A DNA stretch of 64,000 bases from Pontederia crassipes (lineage: Eukaryota > Streptophyta > Magnoliopsida > Commelinales > Pontederiaceae). Under the pieces are notes generated by a model that did no database searches, was not told the DNA's origin, and worked only from the letters and a program-made list of their open reading frames with translations. This document shows, piece by piece, positions 55,546 through 64,000 of this stretch; position 1 is the stretch's first letter, and every line of letters starts with the position of its first letter. Location of the stretch: assembly GCA_030549335.1 (NCBI GenBank), contig CM060186.1, positions 26,396,689 to 26,460,688 on the forward strand, written 5' to 3'. Both the position numbers and the translations under genes were made by a program.

Positions 55546-55890
55546 TGCAATCCTGCTTGAAGATTAGAACTTTTAAAATGATTGAAAATAAAAGTGAAAA
55601 GAAAAAGAAAAAGAAAAAGTTTTAAGCTCAATTAGTACTTATGTGTTCAATATTAATGCTATTATTTGAGAGACAAATTAATTTTTCTACAAGGCTGAAT
55701 TTGAGATTGTTTAAATTTATGTATCATTCAGAACCTCTATGAAGCTAAGTACATGGAAAGTGGTAGGATACTGAGTAGTAGGTGTGCAGAAGAACTGTGT
55801 GAGAAAATTAGTCAGTTGACAATGTGGAGGCTATGATAAAATTTTCTTAAGCCTTGCTTTGAATTTTTTCTTGAGGACAAGCACGACTTT

Positions 55891-55905
55891 AAGCTTGGGG
55901 GAGTT
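55891..55905 (+). other. E3 polypurine tract
   Basis: AAGCTTGGGGGAGTT directly before TGATGCATGC, with 'ttgaggacaagc' 20 bp upstream. Confidence 0.88.
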
Positions 55906-57829
55906 TGATGCATGCAAAATATAACATATTTTAGTTTATTATTTTAATTAATTTTTCTGTAATTTGTTCATGGCATGCATCACTTTTAGTCACTTTTAAT
56001 CATAATTCCGTATTTATTGATTTTAATTATTAATTCTATGAATATTTTAATTGTGGATGGATTTACTTAATTTTTGTAATTATTTTGCAGGCAAGCCGAA
56101 TTATCGGATGGTCACGACGTAGGCGTAAGCAAAGTTGTTATCGGCCAAAGAGTTATGGGCAAAATACGTATGAAGGAAATATATTTCGACCGAGATGATC
56201 ACAACCAGGGCGTAAAATTGAGTTTACACCTTCTTTGGATAAAGTTACGGATGACATCGTTGGGAGTAAAAATCATGCAACTTGAGATTTTTTGGGCGTA
56301 AGATGACATGAATAGTTGTAATTTTGGGCATAATGACAAGAAGAACTCTTTCATTTTGGCCGAGATTAGGATAAAGGACTTATCATTTTGGGTGAGATTA
56401 GAAGAAGTGACTTAACGTTTTGGCCGAGATTTGATCAAAGGAGTAAAGATATGTTATCATTTTGGGCGTAATGAAAAGAACTCATCGTTTTGGCCAAAAT
56501 TAGAATCAAAGGAGTAAAGATAAGAATTGTTTATCATTTTGGCTGAGATATGAAGGGGGTAAAGATAAAAATATTTTATCATTTTGGGCGTAATGGCAAG
56601 GAAATCTTCGTTTTGGCCGAGATTTGAATGGAGTAAAGATAAGATGGATTTATCTTTTGGGCGTAATAGCTTTATAGTTTTGGCCGAGATTTAGAGAGAG
56701 AAACAAAGTTTATTGGCCGTAATCAACTCAAGTGTTATATCACAAATTTAAAGTTGACCATACGATATCACGACCGTGATCAAATTGAAGACCGTCCGCA
56801 CCTATAAATATGTGAAGAAGCCGTCATCCCAATTGGTGCTCTGAACTTCAGGTTTCTTTCACAGTTGAGTCGTGAGCTCTGTAGACTTCGACCACGAGGA
56901 GAGAGTGCGACGGCTGGAGGTTGATTGCGACTCTGATCAAGTCCGAGAGGCTGCCCGACTGTCTGCCTAGATCTGAGGATCCTATTTTATTCTTGGTGTA
57001 ATTCTTTCAATTATTATTGTTATTTTGTTATTATCTCTCCAGAATTTCTAGGATGAACTCCATGTTTTTAAGATTATTATTTTAGGAGATTATTATTGAA
57101 GGAAAACTATTTGGACCCTATATTATTTGTTTTAATCTTTTATGATCAATTAGTTAATTGTGCTTAGTACTTTTGATTTAATTATTTGGATTTCTGAGTT
57201 GAGTAATTACCGATTTGTGGACTATTTGATTTCAGAATTCATCAATTAAATTAATTGATTTTATTTGAAATTAATAATTGACATAAATTTGATAACTAGT
57301 GTGTGGAGAATCAAGTTTATGTGGTCTATTAATCTATACCAGTTTGTGGAGTGATTAATAGTCTAGGGAATTCAATTTAATGCATCTTAATTTTAATATG
57401 ATTTTGAGGGTACCAGTCGTGGAGACTTCAATTCTTATTAATTTAAGATAGTTCTATATGCTTAGATTGAGGGATGCCAGTCATGGAGACCACAAGTTAA
57501 TCATGTTAGATTACTTTAGGGAGACTCTAATCCATCTTTAAATATTAAATTTATCTTTTATGGTTCAAATATTTATCCTGATCTATTTTCATCCTAAGGC
57601 CTAACTTCAACACCACTACATTATCTTATCTTATTTTCTTTATTTTATTTTATTTTACAAAACTTTTTTTCCAAAAATCCATGTTTTTCCTCTCTTATTA
57701 ATTTATAAATTCAGATATTTTATTAATAATATTTCTCGTGGGTTTGACACTCTTACTCCTATTACTATATTACTTGAGTGACTAGTGCACTTGCTAGCGA
57801 TCTTATTTACTACATCATTTTACGCATCA
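55906..57829 (+). repeat. E3 3' LTR
   Basis: 1924 bp, ending ACGCATCA followed by the TSD CTTTC. Highly similar to 43964-45872, with the 32-bp phased array at 56290-56418. Confidence 0.92.
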
Positions 57830-57834
57830 CTTTC

Positions 57835-58289
57835 ATTCCCTCATTTCCAACTCAAAACTCACGGACCATCCAAACCTAAGAGCTAGAGGAGGAGCAACAA
57901 ATAGGGGAATTAGGAAAATCAACATCAATTCAAAGATTACAACTATAGGGTAAGTTGATTACTCCTTCCCTATGAATAATCACTATGAAATTCAGATGAA
58001 AATCTTTTCTTTTGAGCCTCTAAGATCTTTTTGTGCATATATGTCCATGTTCTTGTGGTGTGTATCAAACCCTAATTCACTAGCATGGCGTTTCAGACAG
58101 TACACCCTATTTAAAAGTTGTCCACATGATCTCGACATCTTAGATTTCTTAAAAAATTATGAAATTTCATAGGTTTAACCCTAATTGAGTCTACTTTCAC
58201 ATGCTCTGGAATCGGGTTAATTGGATTTGTATATGAAAAGTTATGAATCGATTATTCCGAGTTGCCCTTCAGTTTTTTGTGATGAGTAA
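57835..58289 (+). repeat. Tekay-like LTR copy A, right piece
   Basis: Continues 43376-43963 after E3. It ends 'gatgagtaa' where copy B starts at once. Copy C has the same text to 'gatgagta' and then goes on for about 1.7 kb, so A is truncated. Confidence 0.8.
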
Positions 58290-58995
58290 TGTAATATCCA
58301 CGACTTGATCCACGTAGGATTATATAATTTAATCATATATTATTTGATTGATATGTAATATTATAATTGTATTAACATATATTTATCAATCCCTAGATTT
58401 CAACACTTGAAATTGATGACAAATGACTAAGGGCAAGGAAAAATGAGTTTTCAAAAATATTAAAATTTAAAAAATTAAAGTCTCAGTAATTGTTCATATA
58501 CATGAAAGTATGATAAATTTTAATACTTTTTAGGTAAATTCTTAGTTAGGTTAAATGATAGCAAGAACAATCAATTTTCTTCTTCGGACAAAAATTTAGA
58601 TTTTGATTCTTCAAGAATTTATCTTTCTAAATATTTTCATTGAATCTAAATGGGGGGTAATTTGTTATTTACATGTAATGTCTTAAGTAAATTAATAAAT
58701 AAAATAAATATTGGAAGAGGACAAACCATTTAAGTAATATGAATAAATAAAATAAAATAAATAAGATGAACTTAAAGGGCATTATGGGGATCTCCTCTTA
58801 CAACCGACTTAAGGTCAGTTCAAACCATATAAGAGCCTTATCCATTAGTCTTTCATTCCCTCATTTCCTACTCAAAACGCACGGACCATCCAAACCTAAG
58901 AGCTAGAGGAGGAGCAATAAAGAGGGGAATTAGGGAAATCAACATCAATTAAAATATTCCAACTATAGGGTAAATTGATTACTCTTGGAAATATG

Positions 58996-59012
58996 TTATC
59001 AGAGCAATAGGA
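58996..59012 (+). other. Primer-binding site, initiator tRNA-Met type
   Basis: TTATCAGAGCAATAGG differs by one base from the usual TGGTATCAGAGC core (G lost to T). Such a site fits Tekay/Del elements. Confidence 0.65.
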
Positions 59013-59379
59013 CCTACCCTTTGTTCAGAGTTGCATAACTATGTCTAGGTTGACATAATTAATGCCTAGATTGGTCTATTGATCGCTAGCTTGCCTACGA
59101 TCTTTAGGTTGTCAAGTGCACAATTTAATAAAATCATTTATAAGGGATTATAGTGTTAATCCATTGTATGCATTTTGTACAACATCTAGGATCATGAGGA
59201 CAAGAAGAGAAAGTTCGATTGAAAATCAAAGTTCGGTTCAAGATCCTCGGCTTGAGGGTGTTTTTCGAACTTTATAGGAAATGAGTGACAATGAAAATGC
59301 AAACAACTCAAAATAATATAAATAATGAAGTCAGGGTGGAACAAGCAGAAAGTAGTAGGAAATGTACGATGGAACAATT

Positions 59380-60230
59380 CAAGAAACTCTAGTCTCCCAC
59401 ACTCAAAGGCGATGGTGATCCAATAGAAGCTGAGGCATGGATAAATAAGTTGGAAAAGGTATTTGATGTCCTATGTTGTGATGAGATTGACAAGATTATT
59501 TTCGTATAATTTATGCTCGAGGGCAATGTTGAATACTAGTGGAAGGTGACAAAGCCTATAATCTTAATTGCTAATCCCGATCTATCGTGGAAGAAATTTG
59601 TGGAAGTCTTTCTTGGAATATATTTCTCTAATTGTGCTCGTAACAAGAAGGTAATTGACTTCCTCAAACTTGAACAAGGAGACATGATCGTGGATCAGTA
59701 TGAAGCCAAATTTGCAAAGTTGTCAAGGTTTGCAAACCATATAGTAGCAAATGAAGTTGAAAGAGCTAAAAAGTTTAAGGGAGGACTTAGGCCTGCTATT
59801 AGGAGTAAACTTGCAGCCCTAAAATCAAGAGCTTATGATGAAGTCTATGAAAGAGTCCAATTAGTGGAAAATGATATAAAAAAGTTTCACGCGGAACAAG
59901 AAAGGAAGAATATAGAGAGAGGATTTTATTCTCAAAAATTCGAAACTAGACGTTTTAACTTCAAAGAAAAAAGAAATGAAATATCAATCCCGACACAGGA
60001 ACTACAATCAAATAATCAAGTTTGTAAAAAATGTGGAAGGAGACATAGAAGGTGTTCGTGCCATAAGGATACTAGAGCATGTTTTAGATGTGGAATAATG
60101 GGACACTATATGAGAAGTTGTCCTTTGATACAACAACAATAACACCCATCACCACCTCTACCACCATATAGGGTGACAGAAAAGGAGAAACAATAAATGA
60201 CACAAGGACAAATGTATGCGTTAACACAAT
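59380..60230 (+). pseudogene. Tekay-like gag relic with zinc knuckle
   Basis: Broken text upstream gives GDGDPIEAEAWINKLEKVFD and EIDKIIFV (about 59407-59510), typical chromovirus gag. An open frame at 59546-60142 (198 codons) continues LIANPDLSWKKFVEVFLGIY, then FLKLEQGDMIVDQYEAKFAK and FKGGLRPAIRSKL. It ends with CFRCGIMGHYMRSCP (C-X2-C-X4-H-X4-C; about residues 180-194). A few residues of the protease linker (GQMYALTQ) follow at about 60207. The ATG at 59546 is internal; the true start is upstream behind stops at about 59396, 59507 and 59535. Capsid-like packaging role; not functional. Confidence 0.8.
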
Positions 60231-60761
60231 AAGATGTTGAAGCCCCAGATATCATAGCAAGTAATATAGTCAAATTTGATCCTATATATCATAGTTTGCT
60301 TAATTGGTATTTGAACTTTTTGTGTTTTCAAAATTTAGCATATTACTAAAGGATAAAAGCAGAAAAGCACTTGCAGAATCTAATTTTTGGATATGATATA
60401 GGAATAACCAATTCAAAGAGTGAATAATGCACATCTAGTTTCTGACATTATTTTTTTCATATAGGTGTTATTTAGATGTAATTTTGCATCCCTTTTGTAT
60501 TATTACATGATGGTTCAACACAAGGAAGGTGATTTTAACATTAATAGTTTTATTTCCTATGAGAAAATGGTTCCTTGCTTAGGTTAGCATGCCATACCTA
60601 TTTAGATTGTCATAAAAAGATATACATGTACCAGTCTTAAGTGTAATATCCATATTTTGATTCTTCACGTTGTTATGTCAACAATGTGTGTTAATTTCGT
60701 AGACGAAATTCTTTTTTTGTTTTTTTTTGTGGGGGGGTGGGGGGGGGGGGGGGGGGTAGAA
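60231..60761 (+). other. Pol deletion scar and G-rich polypurine tract
   Basis: No RT, RNase H or integrase motif; about 3 kb of pol is missing. Near the end is a run of about 26 bases, almost all G, followed by TAGAA and the LTR. Confidence 0.6.
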
Positions 60762-63423
60762 TGTAATATCCACGACTTGATCCACGTAAGATTATATAAT
60801 TTAATCATGATAAGTGTGTTAGCATATGTTCATCAACTCCATAGATTCCAACACCTGAAATTGATGACAAATGACTAAGGCCAAGGAAATATGACTTTTA
60901 AAAATATTAGAATATAAAAAGTTAAAGTCCCGGTAATTGTTCCTATACATGAAAGTATGTTAAATATGAATTTTAATAATTTTTAGATAAAGTCTTGGTT
61001 AGGTTAAATGATAGCACAAAATTGGAAAATAAAAAAATGATCGATTTTGTTTTTTGGACAAAAATTTAGATTTCAATTCTTTGGGAATTTATCTTTCTAA
61101 ATATTTTTTTTCAATCCAAATGGGGTGTAGTTTCTTATTTATATGTAATGTCTTAAGTAAATGAATAAATAAAATAAATATTGGAAGAGGACAAACCATT
61201 TAAGTAATATGAGCTTAAAGGGCATTATGGGGGATCTCCTCTTACAACCGACTTAGTTCGGTTCAAACCATATAAGAGCCTTGTCAATTAGTCTTTCATT
61301 CTCTCATTTCCAACTCAAAACTCACAGACCATCAAAACCTAAGAGCTAGAGGGGAATTAGGGAAATCAACATCAATTCAAAGATTCCAACTATAAGGTAA
61401 GTTGATTACTCCTTTCCTATGAATTATCCCTATGAAATTCAGATTAAAATCTGTTCTTCTGAGCCTCCAAGATCTCTTTGTTCTTCTATGTCCATGTTCT
61501 TGTGGTGTGGATCAAACCCTAGTTTACCTACATGAAGTTTCATCTTTGCTAGACACCAAACCCTATCCGAAAGTTGTCAATATGATCTCGACATCTTATA
61601 GTTCTTTAAAAATTAGGAAATTTCGTAGATTTAACCCTAATTGAGTCTACTTTCCATAGAATATGTAATCAGGTTAATTGGATTTGTATATGAAATGTTA
61701 TGAATCAATTATTCTAAGTCTCCCTTTCTATTTTCTGTGATGAGTAGCCCAAATTCTAAATACTATGGTAATTTAAATACTTATCCTTAATAAATCAAAT
61801 GGATATTCCTTAAGTTTGTTAAAGTCCTCTTTGTAATCCAAGTGGAATCACCTTTATATACCTTGTACAACGAAAGTTATGAGTTTTATAGCAAACATTA
61901 CTCAGTTTCTCCGAATAGAAAAGTGGAAGAGAATAGAGGCAAATCTCTGGATTTTTCGAGAACCATATATGAATAATAAAATTATGATATTTATATGGGT
62001 TAAACCTTGGGGAGTATAATTTCATTAAAAATTAGAATTACTTAATTATCATAAGTATATAAGAGGTTATGAATTTTACACTCGAAACCACTCAATTTGT
62101 TAGCAAACTAGGTAGGTGAAGAATATAGTTATTATTGATGAAATTTGTAGAACCCTTATACAATAGACCTTAATTGAGAAATTTCCAGAGGACTAAGCTT
62201 CATAAAGTCTATTACGATGCAAAATTATAATTGTATTAATATCACATGTTTACTAATTATTATGTATGATGTTTTCAGCACCACATGAGTTCCTAGTGTA
62301 CTAAGATGCACTAGAAGTAACCCATCATTGTTATACCTCATGTTGTATCTTTGAAATGTCATTTGACATGACTATATGTTCTATATGACCAAAACATGAG
62401 TGGATTACTGTCAATGAAATTATATGATGTATGTTCTAAGTGATATGATATGACTAATGTATGTATTATGCATCTTATTTGTCATGCATTGCATTTTTCC
62501 TGCTAGGATGATATGTCTTATGCAAGGAAGGTACCTCATTTTTATGAGATAATATGGTATCCTATGGAATAATATATATTCCCTGGCAAGGATAATATGA
62601 TGTTCTACGGGATGATATGAGGTATCTGGTCAGGGATAATATGTCTTTTGCAGGAAATATATCCCATGATTTGGAATGATATGAAATCCTATGGGGTAAT
62701 ATGTTCCTCTGACTAGTTGGTAATATGACATGTGTATTATACATACGTGCATATGTGATATGATATGATATGATACATGATATGATATGGTACATGATAT
62801 GATATGTGAAATGCTATATGCAGTGAAATAAATATATGACATGCTATATGATATCCGAAATATGTTATTTCATTGAGATTAGTTGAAGCAGTATCCTTCA
62901 TAATATGATAATTTTTCATAACTAATAAGATGTTAGCTTGTTTCCTACAAATGTCTCAAATATTAAATCATTTTATCTGAATTGAATATGTGGTAACACA
63001 TATGTTATGAGTTTTCGACTTACTAAGCTATTGTTTGTTCATAATGTTGTTTTTAACACTTTTCATATCAGTAGACCAATTATGTAGCCATGCTTGGAAA
63101 TTCCTTATCAGATTAGAAGCACTTTTGAAGATAGAAGATACATATGAGACTTAGTCTCTAGTTTTTTTTTGTGAGGATGTGTGACTCCTCTTAATGCGTC
63201 ATATGGTGTGTAAAAGCTAAATGTTTGGAAAACCTTTTAGAATGTATAAGTTTGAATTAGCGTATGTACTTGCTCTGAGATCAAATATGAGTGTGTTGTG
63301 AACAATATGTGATAATTTTATTCCATATGTTTCTACATGATAATATGATCTACATAAGAATTTGATCGAACTATGATGTCACAGCTTGTGGATTAAACAA
63401 AGATTTAAATCGGGGTCGTCGCA
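60762..63423 (+). repeat. Tekay-like 3' LTR (copy C), about 2.66 kb
   Basis: Copies A and B align with its first ~985 bp. The rest is seen only here. A stretch at 62420-62880 is rich in 'gatatgatat' and 'gataatatg' words, giving repeated Tyr/His/Ile/Ser open frames on the minus strand that are not genes. End position is inferred. Confidence 0.65.
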
Positions 63424-63736
63424 TGAATATCTTTGCAGAAGGTTATGGACAAAATACTATAATGATACCAAGCTGAAAAAATTATAAAGGATAGTTTTTG
63501 TTCAAACAGATAGCAATAGGTATATCGATCTTTATATTTTTCATTTCTTCATTTATGTAATTTTCTTTTTTGTTCTTTTTTTCTCTGTACGAGCTTTAGA
63601 GTCAAGTTCAAGCTTGGGGGAAAGATTTCATGTGTATTTAATTTTTGCACTACATTGCTTGTTTGCTTCAATAATTATTAGGGCTGGTTAGATTAAAAAT
63701 TCAAAGCCAAATTTCTTCTAGTCTACCATTTTACTT
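63424..63736 (+). other. Possible Gypsy 3' fragment
   Basis: 'gagtcaagttc', then 'aagcttgggggaaag', at about 63600-63625 resembles the polypurine context of Athila-like elements, but no LTR of a known kind follows. No gene. Confidence 0.4.
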
Positions 63737-64000
63737 CACTACAAGAAAAGTATCGTTTAGCTGTGCAAATTAGTGACGCAAAATGATGCATCGCTAATTC
63801 GTCGCTACTAGCATCTAAATAGCGACGACGTTGGGTCGACAACATGAGACGCTAATTGCCTCCCAGTAGCGTCGACTCAGCGTCACATTCGTATTACAAA
63901 AAAATGACGCTAAACCCGGTGCCATCTCTACACTATGTAGACGCTATTATGATGCGTCAAGACTAGAAATTGCGTGGTAAACTATACCATCGTATTATCG
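63737..64000. mobile_element. Left end of a CACTA transposon, runs off the window
   Basis: Starts CACTACAAGAAAA, preceded by CTT as the likely 3-bp target copy. Sub-terminal words 'agcgacg', 'gacgctaa', 'agcgtcgac' and 'gatgcgtc' fill the rest. The vocabulary matches 34390-34940, so the two are probably the same family. Confidence 0.85.

Larger units (their letters stand above)
43964..57829 (+). mobile_element. E3: gag-only Athila-like element, 13.9 kb with nested Copia
   Basis: It is flanked by CTTTC on both sides (43959-43963 and 57830-57834). LTRs run TGATGC...GCATCA. Order on the plus strand: 5' LTR, a duplicated LTR tail, a decayed primer site, a leader of about 1.7 kb, gag relic (52401-53787), a 2.1-kb non-coding 3' region with the conserved module, polypurine tract and 3' LTR. 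There is no pol. Element E4 (46607-51111) is inserted in the leader. Most non-coding parts are full of short GC words such as GGCCGAGAT, GGGCGTAAT, CGGCCGTAAT and TTTTACGCC. Confidence 0.93.
58290..63423 (+). mobile_element. Tekay-like Gypsy deletion derivative
   Basis: The 5' LTR (copy B) starts TGTAATATCC at 58290 but is cut at about 58985, joining straight to a primer site. Then come a gag relic, a trace of protease, a deletion of nearly all pol, a G-rich polypurine tract (60731-60757) and 3' LTR copy C from 60762. The end at 63423 (GGGTCGTCGCA) is inferred from the usual GGGTCGTGACA end of this lineage. No TSD can be tested because copy A abuts copy B. Confidence 0.7.

Noticed and set aside
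62562..62919. Minus-strand frames rich in Tyr, His, Ile and Ser
   Set aside because: Translation of the 'gatatgatat' repeat of the Tekay LTR in three frames.

Overview
This window is repeat-filled nuclear DNA from a flowering plant with a large genome. The evidence is plant-type LTR retrotransposons (Copia with an initiator tRNA-Met primer site, Athila-like and Tekay-like Gypsy), CACTA transposons ending in CACTACAAGAAAA, a FAR1-type MULE transposase relic and an RTE-type LINE tail. The background is AT-rich with short GC-rich islands. I see no intact host gene, no tRNA or rRNA gene and no CRISPR. I cannot name the species. Coordinates were read by eye; element ends fixed by target-site duplications (TSDs) are firm, others are approximate.

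Layout. (1) 1-8.6 kb: a FAR1/MULE transposase relic is split by a solo Copia-type LTR (55-7442, TSD GTATG), itself split by a gag-only Athila-like element, E1 (525-5995, TSD GTCGA, minus strand). (2) 8.7-9.4 kb: right end of a CACTA element. (3) 9.6-31.06 kb: one 5'-truncated SIRE-like Copia element on the plus strand (gag, PR, INT, RT, RNase H, an ORF in the env position, 3' LTR). Its protease is split by a solo Tekay-type LTR (10814-18654, TSD GCATC) that carries a second gag-only Athila-like element, E2 (12586-18162, TSD CTCCT, minus). Its RNase H is split by a 6.2-kb CACTA (21132-27291), which holds a LINE fragment with a 14-bp TSD and what look like captured host exons. (4) 31-42.8 kb: old non-coding DNA, a long-inverted-repeat element and a decayed CACTA with TNP2 remains, a tandemly repeated exon-like unit and a MITE. 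(5) 43.4-63.4 kb: Tekay-like Gypsy LTRs and a deletion derivative with a gag relic; one LTR is split by a 13.9-kb gag-only Athila-like element, E3 (43964-57829, TSD CTTTC, plus), which carries a gag-only Copia, E4 (46607-51111, TSD CGAAT, minus). (6) 63737-end: left end of another CACTA.

How the parts relate. All four LTR elements that still have both ends (E1-E4) lack protease, integrase and RT. They are TR-GAG-type elements that would need helper enzymes. E1, E2 and E3 are different families, yet they share LTR ends, a tRNA-Asp-type primer site (decayed in E3) and a non-coding block of about 125 bp upstream of the polypurine tract.

The most unusual signal is arrays of short GC-rich, often palindromic words in the LTRs (CACGGCCGTG in E1/E2, GGTCGACC in E4 and the solo Tekay LTR, TTTTGGSCGWRAT in E3). 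Neighbouring words lie about 21, 22 or 32 bp apart, close to whole turns of the DNA helix. A CACTA terminal region here has a similar 20-22-bp rhythm. A shared regulatory or protein-binding role is an inference that can be tested.
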